From: Campylorhamphus procurvoides
Lineage: Eukaryota > Chordata > Aves > Passeriformes > Dendrocolaptidae
Assembly: GCA_013396655.1 (NCBI GenBank)
Contig: WBMV01007323.1
Location: 1 to 64,000, forward strand
Reading direction: 5' to 3'
DNA length: 64,000 nt
Part shown: positions 38,001 to 50,186 of the stretch, one piece after another
Layout: each line of letters opens with the position of its first letter
Position numbering within the stretch: position 1 is the stretch's first letter
The notes under the pieces: model-generated
Told to the model about the DNA's origin: nothing
The model's input: only the letters and a program-made list of their open reading frames with translations
Databases searched by the model: none
Program-made: the position numbers and the translations under genes

Positions 38001-38881
38001 ATAGCACTCCAGACCACAAACCCCAGTCTGAGATGTCTTTTTCCTGACCAAATGCAGGGGAGGGGAAGCACAAAATTTTATGTCTGATCTGCAGCATGAG
38101 AGCACAATGGTAGTCTCAGTCCTGCTGGTTTGTGGCATATGCAGCTGAATTGATACAGACTCCCCCTGATTTATCACCAAAGTAGCAATGAAAATTCAGC
38201 TGACAACACATACTTTGAATTTCTCTTTCCGCCTTACAGGGCTGCTTCTACAGTAGTTACTTTCACACCAAATTAAAGTAACTTTGTGAAGACATGGGTT
38301 TAACAAGTGAGGCTTTTTAAGTGGTTTATCACTTATGTCCCTTTGAAATCACTCACTCTAGTTCATTTCTGTTCTGGGAACAGGTGGCCAAGTGTCCAGA
38401 CCTGTCATAGCTCCCATGAAGCTTGCTTTCTTGTGCCTCTGACAATTCCTCAGCTTCAGTGAGATGCTAAACAATATACACAGCTTCTTTTTCTCTGGAA
38501 ACCCATAGACTTTTTGCAGCTGATGGGCAAGACTGTCCTGCTGTGGCTGTGGGATTTTCATATGACAGTTGGGATCATCTTTTACAGCTAAGGAATAGGG
38601 AAAGGCATAATGTAGCCTTTCAGTCAAATATTACCATTCACACACATGCTTTCTGCAGGTGTTCACCTCTGTAGTGTGTTTCCATCTATATGTTTCATAG
38701 ATTGGCAATCTTAACATAAGGGATTTATGGATTTTCATCTCTATTTGAACATTTCTGTTTGCTTTATTTGAAGATTGGCTTTAAGATATGGAATAATGTC
38801 AAAATCTCTCTTAGAAAGCTTCCTTGTCTAGACATGAACAGAGGGGGAAAATAGGAAAAAGCTGCCTTGAGAACAAATAAA
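32072..38881. other. Non-coding stretch, no gene recognised
   Basis: No repeat family or known gene was recognised. A 79-bp segment at 32780-32858 has a strong polypyrimidine-AG start and an AAAG-GTGAAT end and is discussed as a candidate exon. A T/G-rich simple tract lies at 36997-37060. Confidence 0.55.
36997..37060 (+). repeat. T/G-rich low-complexity tract
   Basis: The sequence is almost entirely T and G (GTTGTTGTTGG, TTTTGTTTTG) and ends in TTTTTTCCCC. The complement is CA/A-rich. It is the likely reason why open frames in this spot look valine-, leucine- and phenylalanine-rich. Confidence 0.75.
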
Positions 38882-39140
38882 TTCATGTGTCCAAAGTTGT
38901 AAATTGTCTAAATTTTTAAAGAGACATTTAAATTTTTAATATGTATTCCAACATTGTAGAAGAGGATATGTTAAAATATATATACAGGATATTGTGCAAT
39001 TATATCTCTGCCTAGGCTATCTCTGTGCAACAAGTTAGGAACAATGGGCAAAGCCACCTCCCTATTCCTATCCCAGCAATCTCCCATGCCAGAATTGCCT
39101 AGAACTCTTAGGCTTTTAAAAGCTATTCTCATGTGGTATG
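38882..39140 (+). repeat. Block A, copy 1 (identical to 40107-40365)
   Basis: These 259 bases recur at 40107-40365 with no difference that I could see. Copy 1 ends exactly at the N gap and copy 2 begins exactly after the single n at 40106. That coincidence of repeat edges with n's points to an assembly or gap-filling artefact and not a genomic duplication. Confidence 0.9.
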
Positions 39141-39331
39141 NNNNNNNNNNNNNNNNNNNNNNNNNNNNNNNNNNNNNNNNNNNNNNNNNNNNNNNNNNNN
39201 NNNNNNNNNNNNNNNNNNNNNNNNNNNNNNNNNNNNNNNNNNNNNNNNNNNNNNNNNNNNNNNNNNNNNNNNNNNNNNNNNNNNNNNNNNNNNNNNNNNN
39301 NNNNNNNNNNNNNNNNNNNNNNNNNNNNNNN
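39141..39331. other. Assembly gap (191 N)
   Basis: An unbroken run of n. Open frames that cross it are meaningless. Confidence 1.
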
Positions 39332-39715
39332 ACAACTGTGGGAGACTCACTTTACCCTTTTTACTTCTGTTTCCCTAAAAGTCCTTCCCATTCTCTTTAG
39401 GCTATAGTATCTTCAGAGCTGGGATTGTTTCCTGGATTGTACAGCAGTTTGCATATTTTGGCACTCTAGTGACCCACATTATCAACAGAGCAACCTGGGC
39501 AGAATGTTCCTTGCAAATGTGTTTTTCTAAATGAGCATCTCCAGTTTTGTAATATCTCTGGCAAAAAACGTTGTCTGAAGATCCTAAAGGTGTTTACCAC
39601 CTACTGCCTCCCCATCTGATGCAGCCTGTTGACGAATACGTTCAGAGCAGGTAGCTTGATGTGCAGCTGCAGATTGAGCTCTGGCAGGCAGGAGCCCGAG
39701 GCAAGAGGCCATGAA
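39332..39715. other. Unique sequence between gap and block B
   Basis: This segment is present only once. It follows the gap and leads into block B copy 1. No gene or repeat was recognised. If the tandem structure is an artefact, it probably belongs after the 40366-40935 sequence on the real chromosome. Confidence 0.6.
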
Positions 39716-40105
39716 CCTGCAGCACCAGACAGGTGACCAGACACTCTGTGGAGCATGACCCCAGACTTGTGCATAGACTGTGAGGGTAAAAAAAGCCAGG
39801 GTTTTCTTTGTTTGGAGTCCCTCCTCCAAGGTACTCAGCTTGAGCTGTTAGTTTGTTGGTGCATCATGATCAAATTATTTTAAGGATTTAGAGATCTGAG
39901 ACTCTGCTATGGGAAACCTAAGGTTGAACTGGTAAGGAAACCTAGTCTGACTGTGTGATTATGGGATGTTGTACCTGTGAAGGGGGTTTGGTCCCAGCTC
40001 AGGTGGTGTGGGTGTGACTGCCAGAGCAGCTTCTGGGTGGTCAGATAGGGCAGTTTCCTTAGCACATTCTGCCCTCCTGCTTATTTTGTTGCTACAGGCA
40101 ATCTG
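39716..40105 (+). repeat. Block B, copy 1 (identical to 40937-41326)
   Basis: These 390 bases recur at 40937-41326. Copy 1 stops exactly at the n at 40106 and copy 2 starts exactly after the n at 40936. Only copy 2 continues into downstream unique sequence (GGATTCCTG). Confidence 0.9.
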
Positions 40106-40106
40106 N
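40106..40106. other. Single-base n at a join
   Basis: A lone n separates block B copy 1 from block A copy 2. Single n's at the edge of identical blocks are typical of failed gap closure. Confidence 0.95.
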
Positions 40107-40365
40107 TTCATGTGTCCAAAGTTGTAAATTGTCTAAATTTTTAAAGAGACATTTAAATTTTTAATATGTATTCCAACATTGTAGAAGAGGATATGTTAAA
40201 ATATATATACAGGATATTGTGCAATTATATCTCTGCCTAGGCTATCTCTGTGCAACAAGTTAGGAACAATGGGCAAAGCCACCTCCCTATTCCTATCCCA
40301 GCAATCTCCCATGCCAGAATTGCCTAGAACTCTTAGGCTTTTAAAAGCTATTCTCATGTGGTATG
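40107..40365 (+). repeat. Block A, copy 2
   Basis: Second copy of 38882-39140, at an offset of 1225 bases. Here the sequence runs on past the point where copy 1 meets the N gap, so it probably supplies part of the missing gap sequence. Confidence 0.9.
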
Positions 40366-40935
40366 TTCAGTCAGTTGAGTTGTAAGTTTATTTTGAGAAT
40401 ATACAATAGACCTGTGTTTACATTAGAATCACCAAGGAAGTTTCCCAGGAACCTTAGTGAGAGTCCTTAATTTTCCTTTGCTGGTAGTACACATGATCAT
40501 GTGAAACCATTGAGAATTAGAACAGCATGAACAGTTTCTGTAAGCAGAATACTTTGTTTTACTTTAAAGCATTTTCTCTTTGCCTTTTTAAAATTATGGA
40601 ATCAACTGTGTCTTTTCTTCATGTTCAGCCACAACTTGAATCATGATATTCCAGTAATGATTGTCCTAGTTATGTTGGGTGGGTCTCTTCTCGCTCCAGC
40701 CCTGGAGACATCTATGTTGTGATTCCTCCTAGCCAAAGACACACACAAAAAGACTAGATGTTCTGTTGATAATTGTCCGGTCATTACAGTCTAGTCAACT
40801 TTTTCAGAAGCAGGCCTTTAAATTAGATTATGTGAATCCTCAAACTGGTGATTAATCCTTCAGAGTATATTGTTGCTGATCTAGAGGACAGTATTGCACA
40901 TTCTACAGGCAGGTTGATTTGATATGTCTTACACC
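40366..40935. other. Unique sequence between block A copy 2 and block B copy 2
   Basis: About 570 bases are present once, and no gene or repeat was recognised. It extends block A to the right and ends at a lone n. It is the natural candidate for the sequence that lies in the 191-N gap. Confidence 0.6.
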
Positions 40936-40936
40936 N
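40936..40936. other. Single-base n at a join
   Basis: A lone n before block B copy 2, marking the second artificial junction. Confidence 0.95.
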
Positions 40937-41326
40937 CCTGCAGCACCAGACAGGTGACCAGACACTCTGTGGAGCATGACCCCAGACTTGTGCATAGACT
41001 GTGAGGGTAAAAAAAGCCAGGGTTTTCTTTGTTTGGAGTCCCTCCTCCAAGGTACTCAGCTTGAGCTGTTAGTTTGTTGGTGCATCATGATCAAATTATT
41101 TTAAGGATTTAGAGATCTGAGACTCTGCTATGGGAAACCTAAGGTTGAACTGGTAAGGAAACCTAGTCTGACTGTGTGATTATGGGATGTTGTACCTGTG
41201 AAGGGGGTTTGGTCCCAGCTCAGGTGGTGTGGGTGTGACTGCCAGAGCAGCTTCTGGGTGGTCAGATAGGGCAGTTTCCTTAGCACATTCTGCCCTCCTG
41301 CTTATTTTGTTGCTACAGGCAATCTG
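40937..41326 (+). repeat. Block B, copy 2
   Basis: Second copy of 39716-40105, at an offset of 1221 bases. This copy is contiguous with the downstream sequence and is probably in its true place. Confidence 0.9.
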
Positions 41327-43354
41327 GGATTCCTGTTGGCCTCTCTTGGACTCACAGAAGAAAACAGTCTTTCCTGACACTTTCAGGATAACCACCCTTA
41401 AAAAACGAGCTGTGGAACCGTAATCAAATTCCTCCTCAAATTGTATGGCTTCCCATAAGGAGGAAACTCCTAGACCAGATAAGTAAGTATGCAGTTTGTG
41501 AAGGGGCTCTGTTTCAGCAAATTATTTATGAAAGCATTAATAAAGTCCAGCTAGCATCTTCACTTGGGCTTGTAACTTACTTTCTGATGGCATAATAATA
41601 TACATTTTCCTTTCAACAAATCAGGCATTGCTGTTTCTTTCCCCTTAGGTTGCATTTTCTTTATTAATGCTTTCAGATGTCAGCTGAGCCCGGTTTCCAG
41701 GTAGGTACAATGACACAGTGGTGTACTATAGTAAATTCCCCAAGCTTGCACTCTGTGTCTTCAGTACATTGGAAGCAGTGAACCTTGGGGACCTTTATTT
41801 TTATGACAGCAATAAATTCACCTAGTGAGATGAAGACATTTTACAACTCTTCCCTTTGATGATGGTTGCACTGTATAGTACAAGGTTTGAAATAGGGGGA
41901 AAAAAAACCCCAGCGGTGATTGCTATAGAAAAAACCTGAGTTATTCAGCTGTCCAAAAGCAGCAGAGGAAAGGTGGGTTTTACCATATGACCACTCTTTG
42001 GACTCTGAATCTGTCAAAGGAGAGTACCAAAGGATACTATTCAAAGCCCCCACAAGTTAAAAGTGTGTGTCTTGTATGAGCACCAATATAGCATTAGGGT
42101 CCATTTGAACACTCTCTGTCAATAATCAAGGCCCATGAATAAAGAAAATTACAAATAAGCAGAAGTGTTTCCCAGCCTGCTTAGCAAAATGTGACATGCA
42201 GAGATGAGACCTGAGGTCAGTTTTGCTGTCAGAACTCTTTTGTTAGTTATCCATTATGGAATTTCTTTGGGCTGGAGTAGATCAAATCTAAACTACCTTA
42301 TTGGCTCAGTCTTTATAAGAATTTCATTTTGTGTTCTATTTTTAGCCATAGAGTTAGCTTCAAACAACAAAATTTAAAAGAAAAAAAATTCTCTTGTAAT
42401 TGAGGATTTTCTTTTCTGGTGGAAAAAAATATGCATCCAATAAGAAACATTTCTATGCTGATTTTTAGTTGAACATATTTTTTGACAGCTTATATGCCGT
42501 GAAAATAGTGAATATGTGATGAGTGTCACTTTTATCTAATTATGAGACTGCCAATTTGCTGCTGAAAAAGTAGAAAGTATGGAAAACAGCAGAGATAACT
42601 AATGGATGCTTTTAAAGCTCATGGTCAGGGTGAGTCCTTTTTCAGAAAGCTAAGAGTCAAAAGTAATGGTGTTTCAGTCACAGTTTCTGTTAGAGGCAGG
42701 ATTCCCTCAGACATTTCTTCATCATAAATAATGATTTGAATATTATACTTGCAAATTGTCTAAATTATACCCAGTAGATTCCATGAGAATGTTGTTATCT
42801 TTGTGTTGGGTCTATGGATATTAAATATCAGAAGAACCTTCAGATTCCAGGATCTTTTGTATCACTAAGTGCATTTAAAGGATTATTGAAAGAGCAAATG
42901 GGGTGTGGGAAAGGCAGGAAGCTGTACTGGCCTAAGCTTACTTCTCTCTAGCTTTGACTCTTAGCTGAAAAAAGATACTTAATTCTTGTGTCCTTCACTG
43001 TGTCTACAGTCAGATTTGATTTATGTAATGAATGCATGGTATAATATGAATGTGTTAGCAGTGTTTATAACTAGAGAATTACTCCGAAAACTGCAAGCTC
43101 TGCTTTTTCAGATCTGCAGAGAATGAACATAATTGTGGATGTAAATAAGGTATTTGTACAGGCTTTAACTCAGAATACATCTGTAACTGAGGTACCAGGA
43201 CACATACATCGGAATATTACAAGAATACTGTTTATAAAGAATTAGTTTCCTGATTTAGACACCATAGGATCTAAATCTTTACCACAATAAGGTTCAAGAG
43301 CTCCCAAGTTCATCACAGAAAGAGCCTGAAAAGCTAGGTCAGTTTAGTGTACCC
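41327..43354. other. Non-coding stretch, no gene recognised
   Basis: No exon or repeat family was recognised. The sequence is AT-rich, with A runs near 42380 and 42424. Confidence 0.6.
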
Positions 43355-43706
43355 AAAAATAGACTGAGACTTGATTGCAAGTACTTTCAAAAGTCAAAAC
43401 TACTAAATAATGAAGTCCTCTTTAATCTAGCAGGGAAAGACATGAAGGAAACTAATAGCTGCATGTTTTAACCAGAGAAATTCAAATTAAGAATTGATGC
43501 CTCATTTCTAAGAGTGAGATTGATTAACCACTGGAACAAATATTAAGGGACGTGGAGTCCTCTTTTCTTGAAGCCTCCAAATGAAGACCAGACATGAAAA
43601 ACATATTTTTAGAAGATATAATTTAGCAAAAAGAAAAAAAAATCATAAGCTCAATACACAGTTGATGATAAAATTTAAGGACATGTATTACTCAGAAGGT
43701 CAGACA
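43355..43706 (+). mobile_element. Ancient, decayed CR1/L3-type LINE remnant, plus strand
   Basis: The landmarks follow the order of older amniote CR1-type elements and not that of the younger avian copies. AGACTGAGACTTGATTG lies at 43361-43377, CTTTAATCTAGCAGGGAAAG at 43420-43439 and AACCAGAGAAATTCAAATTA at 43471-43490. GATTAACCACTGGAACAAA lies at 43522-43540, a CTCAATACA piece at 43650-43658 and CAGAAGGTCAGACAA at 43692-43706. In turtles and crocodilians, as I recall, this region reads the same way and ends with AGGTCAGACTAGATGATC. The copy has many substitutions and indels. No open frame survives. The subfamily needs a repeat library. Confidence 0.75.
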
Positions 43707-46700
43707 AGGCAGGTGTTAAACTTCTGAGTGAAAGCAGACCAAGTGAGCGAGCTGATTCTCAGTCTTTTCAAATGCTGAATAAATTGTTAACATTTATCAC
43801 CCTGCCTGTGATTTCAGCTTTATGCTTGTGCAACACAAAAACACAGAATCAAGAACACTCAAACTGCAATTGCATTATATGGATGGCAGGCAAAGTTTTA
43901 TCATCTAGCACTAGACTGCTGTTGTACCCTGGAAAAAATACGTCTGCTCTTCCAAATACTGAATCTAATCTGCTTTATGCAAAAGAGAACAAGAAGGAAG
44001 AAAATATGCACACATAACAGTGGTCCCTGTCTGACAAGAAATATGAATGTGTCTTCCTCAAAGAAACAGAGCTGCCTGCATATTCATGAGCTAGGTAAAT
44101 TCAGGTCCCTATAGACACAGAATTTAATTAATGTGCAGTTTGTGCATCTCTTGATGGAAATTGGCATTTCCTAGAAATTAAACGTGATTAAACCATTATC
44201 AGAAGACCCTGCATTTTCATATGCATTATTGAGCAAATGTACAGGTGGACAGGTCAAGTAGAGAAAGGAATTGTTCAAAGTTGTCCAAGGGTATGTAAAG
44301 GAGCAGAATGATATAGCATTTATGGCACTGGGCCATGAAAAATAAGACAAGTGGAAGTTTTAACAAGTTGTATCCTTGCAAGGGGTGCACACGGGATGGT
44401 AGAACAACAGCAGCTTCACTGATGGATCAGTTATGCCTGAGCTAGACATGGTAAAGTTCATCACAACATTACAGGATGAATTCCTCAAAAAGATCTAATC
44501 ATAACAGAAGGTAATTTTTATGAGAGGGTACTGGTGGGTTTGTATCACACGTAGAGCTGAGCAAAGAAAGTAAAGACTAGGAAGGTCAACAGAAGCAGGT
44601 CCTGGTTTGTATTAAGACTGAATTTCTAGAAAATCACATATTTATGTGTGAGTTGAACGTTATGTGTAATACCTGGAAATCTGTGGGTAAGTACATGCTT
44701 AGAAAACAGGGATGGGCTTATGCATGTGTTTTAAATGCTGAGAAAAACCTTAGTGTGATAAGTAATATATTTAAATACCGGATCATTTATGTGAGATAGT
44801 GAGCAAACCTTATATAAAATTTGAGTTCCTTCAGAGATTAAAATAATGCTAGTTACAATGCTTGTAGTTTGCTTATTGAGTTTCATTATTTTCTTGGGGA
44901 ATGCAGTGAATTTTGTCAATGTTGATGGCGAGTAAGGGATACCAACAGTTTTAGAGTAGACTTGTCACTTCTGCAGCAGTGTAGTTTTCTTTTGTGATTC
45001 GTGTTCTTAATGGTCATGTATTTGTGTGAGTGGTTGAGTTTCAACTTGTTTTGTTTTTCTTTCTGGTCACAGTACCATTTTGCTAAAGTCTTTGATGGTG
45101 TAAGGAGCTCCATAAGAACTTAGAAGATGAGCAAATGTGTGTCCCTGTATTTTTGTGACTGTTTTACTCAAGATAATATCTCTCTGATAGTTTTAATTTA
45201 TGTAGCTCTGTTTATTTACACAAATGTTTCTGGCCCCAAAGGAGGAATTATCTCAAATGCATGGTGCAAATATATCTTTTCATGACCTGCTCTAAACAGC
45301 ATTGGAAAGAGAATGTCACAGCAGGTAGCACTATGTCTTTTAAAATTCACAGTTTAGGTCAGAGGGAGAGTTTTGTCTTCTATTCAATTTTATAAGGTTT
45401 TTCCAATAAGGTCCTTTTCATCTGTGAGTAGTAAAAAAGGGCTGGAGGGAACCTGGCAGAAAGCTGGAAACTGTTCATCCAGTGATTTCAGATGCATTTC
45501 TAGAAGCAAGTAAAAAATACCACAGGGGGAAATGTACCCCACTGTTATAAATGCTGTGAATAAAGTGTGACAAAAGAATCACTGTCCAAGGTAAGCAAGG
45601 CACTTCAGAGCACAGGCGGTAGGTGACTGTTCAGGATGATTGAACAAGTCGGTTTAATAGAGGCAAGATACACAAAACCAAAAAATTAACAGCTCAGCTA
45701 ATTGGAGATTTACTCAGCATGCAGCACCACAGCAGAAAGGAGCCTAATTCCTTGCATTTACAGAGGGGCCACAATTGGTCTTAAATTGTTAAGAACACAT
45801 TAATGTCTTAGTGCAGTGCAAAATGTATAGATGCCTGAGATGAAATTCCCAGTGCATAGAGTAAAATAATTTTAATCCCCTGTAAACAAAACAGAACAAA
45901 AGCTAGTAAGATTATTTCTTTTCCTTTTCCTCCCTCTCCTGCTCTTTTTTTCTTACTAAATAGGGAGCATATAATGAATAACAAGAAGTATTTAAATCAT
46001 GCATATTGTTTTCTCTGTTGTTTCAAGCTTCAATTTAATGGATACATATGGTGTGAATTTCAGCAGGTGCATCTGGATGTTTTCCTCCCTGAGATTTTGA
46101 CCATGCTATGTTAGAAGGTGTTGTATTCATAGGTACACTGTGGCCTCCAGACTGCAACCTTTCAAGCAAGAGGGCAATCTAATGAACTGTTTTTCAGCCC
46201 CAGTTCTGCTGTGAATCGTTATTAATCTGCTGTGCGTTCCTGGTCCTGTGCTGCTCTGATATGTGCTTGCACAGGCGTTCTGTGAAGAAGGCGAGGAAAC
46301 TGATCTACTTACAAAAGAGTAACACTAGTAATAGTAAAATGATTATATGTAACCAGGTTATCTATCAGCTAGACTAGACTCCTGCTCTGTCTTGCAACCT
46401 GATTACATAAATGGTTTTACCAACATTACCTGGAGCATAATTCAGGGACAAGGAGAAGAGCAGAGGGTACTAAAGCCAGTCTAAACAACACTGCTATTTG
46501 GATGGCGAATCCAGTCTAGAAAAGGAAACCTGCTGTCTCTAGTAATTCTTTATGAAGGTATAGACCTGTCTACTGGAAAATATTTGAACTAAAATATCTA
46601 GTATTAAAAAAACCAAACCACCAAACACATTTGAAAACTTTTTGCTGTGTGCTGAGGAAGCTTCATGCTGACACTGCTATACAGTGTTTAGAGCAGATGG

Positions 46701-48623
46701 GTGGCAGCTGAGCTGTGATGGAGCATCACTGATGGTGGCAGTGTTGGCCAGCATTTGCAGATTCAAGAGGGAGTGACAGGTCTGTACAGCCATGTCTTCT
46801 CATTGAAGTCAGTGCTGTTGACAAACTTGTCTTTTCCAGCTGAGGGCACCTGCTGCAACAGAACCAGATAGGTCTTAGCCACCATCCGTTTAAGACAATC
46901 ACAGCTCCTAATGCTGAATATGCTACCTGAGTCACTCCTAAGACATCCTGAGCATCACTGTAGTTTGCTCTGTCAATTGATATTCCAATGGAGCAAATGT
47001 AAAGGTGTTGGAAATAACATATGAATGGGACAGCAGTGGGTGACCAGTCAGTTGTGAGTGACATCACAGGATGTCTTTAAACATGGTATTCCTGAATCAC
47101 TGAGTCAGTGTTCTTCCCCTCCCACATGCTGGGTGGGAATACAGAACCATCACTCTGGAATTTTGGTCTTGCATGCAGACTTGCTGCACAGCTTGCTATA
47201 GGAGTCAGATCTTTAAAACATAGCTGATATTTCAGGGACTTAAGCCACAAGACAGTTTGCGAAAAGGCTCTGTTACATCATTAGTAAGCTGCCCAGAGAT
47301 AAAACAATAAATATAGGAGGAAATGTTTTTTCAGAGCCCCTTGCAGGGTCATGAGAAGCCAATCAACATGCTTTGGAGTTCCTTTTCCTGCAACAAATTC
47401 ACTAATGATTTAGAGAGCTGCCTATTGAAGCCACCATGGGGTTAAAAACCATTGTCCCAGTTGCTTGTCTCACTACAGTAGACTGAGGTATGACATTTAG
47501 AATTGGTGCATGGAATAAGAAATGCTCTTGACTTTCTGTTGTTCAAGGGAAAGGAAAGTGCTTTTAAGTGCATTTTCTTGCCTTTTAAGTACATGAGAGG
47601 TATTCTTTATCTCCTCCTCTTCCCTCCCCTCCCAACTCCCTTCCCTCTTCTCAATAGAAACTTATTCTTGTAGTCCTTTTTCTCTTCCTTTTAAAGTTGA
47701 AAATTTGCATGCAATTTACATGCTTACCAGATGGTTCAGTTTAACAAGAAATGTTACTAGAGGCTGTGGTGAAACTTCAAGTTTTGGTAATATGGCAAAT
47801 CTTGATTTTTTGTGACATGTTTGGGGTCAGGTTTTTCAAATAAACCTCTAAGTAGCAGGAAAGAATGAGGACCAGGAAGAAGGATAGCAGTTTGGTCTTG
47901 TACATTAGTGCACACAAAATAAATTGATCAAGCTTGGACTATTGAACCCTCACATCCAAATCCTGCATTGTTGAGAAAATTTTCACAGCTTGAAAATGGC
48001 AGTTTGTATGACCTTTGTATAGCAGTTTTGCACAGCTGCAAAAGCATCAGGTTTCATGTCCATGGAGGAGGAGATCAGGTTGTATTGCATTGGAACTGTA
48101 GTATGCAGACTATATTCATTTTCTCATTTTATTTGTGTGAATAATTAATGTTTTAATTTTCATATATTCACATTAATAAATTAAAATTCCTTATTCCAAT
48201 ATAATTTCCTACAAAAGAAGCATTTGTCAGAGATTTGCATAACATTAATTTCGTACTTGGATCATTATAAATATTTACGAACTGTATGTGGGTGGATCTC
48301 TGTCTGGTTAAAGATGTCACCTAAACATCTCAGTGAAATTATTTTCTAGCAATTTTTTGACTCATTTGTTATACCCTTAGCTTTGTTTCTTTTAGACAAT
48401 TGCAGTTGTATCTTAACTGCAAAACCAGCAAAATCTCTTTCTTAAAGCAACAGTTTTTGTTAGATGGTATTAATAATAGTATAGCTTGTATTTGGTATTA
48501 GTGCTGGCAACTTTCATTTGAACGTCTCAGTGTCAGGTGGTGCAGGCTATCCACCTGATTTTGCACAGCAAAATATCTTTTCTATTAATTCTCATCTTGA
48601 GTTTTGGGCTAACTTTCTTTTTG
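43707..48623. other. Non-coding stretch, no gene recognised
   Basis: No gene or clear repeat was recognised. The patches 44081-44290, 45641-45840 and 48120-48330 have the look of conserved non-coding DNA. A pyrimidine-rich tract lies at 47609-47652 and another around 45915-45955. Confidence 0.55.
47609..47652 (+). repeat. Polypyrimidine tract
   Basis: Forty-odd bases of C and T, such as CTCCTCCTCTTCCCTCCCCT, are interrupted mainly by AA near 47634. The complementary strand is purine-rich. Such tracts can adopt triplex structure, but no gene context supports a role. Confidence 0.7.
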
Positions 48624-48700
48624 CAGTTGAAGCATGGGAATTAAGTGATTTAGCCTACGGAGCAGAAGCCCAGAATATAAACCAGGACTCTTGGTTTGAT
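48624..48700 (-). mobile_element. Possible ancient MIR/core-SINE-like fragment, minus strand
   Basis: The plus strand carries, in order, a GAAACTGAGGC-like stretch (GTTGAAGCATGGGAA), TTAAGTGATTTAGCC at 48641-48655, a CACAG-like GGAGCAGAAGCCCAGAATA, and ACCAGGACTCTTGG at 48681-48694. This is the order seen on the reverse of MIR-type SINEs and related old amniote repeats. The match is short and diverged, so it may be coincidence. Confidence 0.4.
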
Positions 48701-50186
48701 TCAGGGAACAGAAGGTCTTTAATGCCTCCTCTGATGCAAAATATTGCAGTACAGAGAAGGAGTATGGATGGTCTCAGAAGGTCAGATTGTTATCCCATGA
48801 AGGGGGAAACCCCTTCATTTTACAGATTCCTCAAAAACAAAGAAAAAATCCAGTTGAAGCCTTAAACCTAACAGAACATTGCTTTTCACTTTCTGTAGGA
48901 GCTACTGTAGTGTTTATAACAGCTCTGAAGTTTGATTGTGATTTGAGAATCATTTCCATTAAAAAATTTCATATTCATAGGTCATTCAATGCTAATGCTG
49001 TATAGTCAGCTACTGTATATATTTTAGTGTTTTATGTAGTCTAGTTTTAAATATCACAAAGGAAACAATCCTATAAATAAACCCCTATTAATAGAATAGT
49101 TGGGTGACATTTAAAGCAGTGACCTTCAAAAGATGTTTAGTGATTTGCCAGGATTATTTTTGTTTGTGATTCAAGTAGGAATTGCATATTAGGATTCCTG
49201 GCTTCTTTCATGGCTTAGGCACTGGCACACCCCTTGCTGCCAGCTAGTGATAATGTCCATTGGACAGTACATTTGAACATATACATTTTTGTATTCCACA
49301 GGGGCTGATTTGCTAGTATTGCTTGATAAATGACTGCAGATCTCTAGTCCTTTATTCAGGCAAATACTCATCTTATTTGAGGTTTTGGTCAGAGCAATGA
49401 CTAAAATTTTGATATAGTATTTTTCTTCTTCTGTGCTGTTGTCTTTTCCTTAAATGGTTGCACTCTCAACACAATAATATCATTTAGACCAAAGTGAGCA
49501 TTGTATGTATTACAATTTTTGTAAAAATTCATAAACTTAAAGTTTTCTATAGTTCTAGAATATCTACCGGTATCTGGTGAATATTTGATGATTGCAGATC
49601 AGTGGTTTTATGTGCAAAACATTTTTTTAAATCAATATATACAGCTCAACAGAATTATTACAAGTTTAAATCTCTGATTCTTCCGTGAATAGAACTGCAA
49701 CCTGCCTTTGTAGTACTACATAGTTTATGACCTAATTTTATGTGCTTTAATATTCTTTGTTCTTCTAAGTTTGTTTACTGCCCTGAGTAAAATTATATGA
49801 TCCATAGAAGAGATTAAGGAACAGAAAGCTCAATAATGGAAATTTTGTGTATCTGCTATCTGAAGACATTATGATAGAACTGAGATGATTTGAGGAAGCC
49901 TATGAACCTCTTATAAATTCTGGTAGATTTTGTGTAGTCATTTATAAAAATATACCATCAAGTTTTTCTATAGAGGTATGAAATCATTCTCTGGTGGAAA
50001 GCCCAGAACATTTCTGCGAGCCAAAGACAAAAAGTCATGTCAACTCAATGACTGAAAAATAAGCATACTGGGAAGGTTTCAGGTCCCCAATGAGGCAGAT
50101 AGAAAATTACCAGGCACAATATAAGGGAACATCTAAGCATGGAGAGATAATCATGAAGGTTGGGTAAGAAATCAGACCAGGTTACT
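48701..50186. other. Non-coding stretch, no gene recognised
   Basis: AT-rich, with nothing recognised. Confidence 0.6.

Noticed and set aside
39044..39407. Open frames containing long unknown stretches
   Set aside because: They run through the 191-N gap and are artefacts of it.
39584..41050. Repeated minus-strand frame beginning MEEGLQTKKTLAF as a duplicated gene
   Set aside because: Both copies lie in the identical block B produced by the probable assembly duplication, and the protein matches nothing I know.
44262..44330. GTTCAAAGTTGTCCAAGGGTA as a MIR-like fragment
   Set aside because: The core word is diverged and no second landmark follows in the right order.
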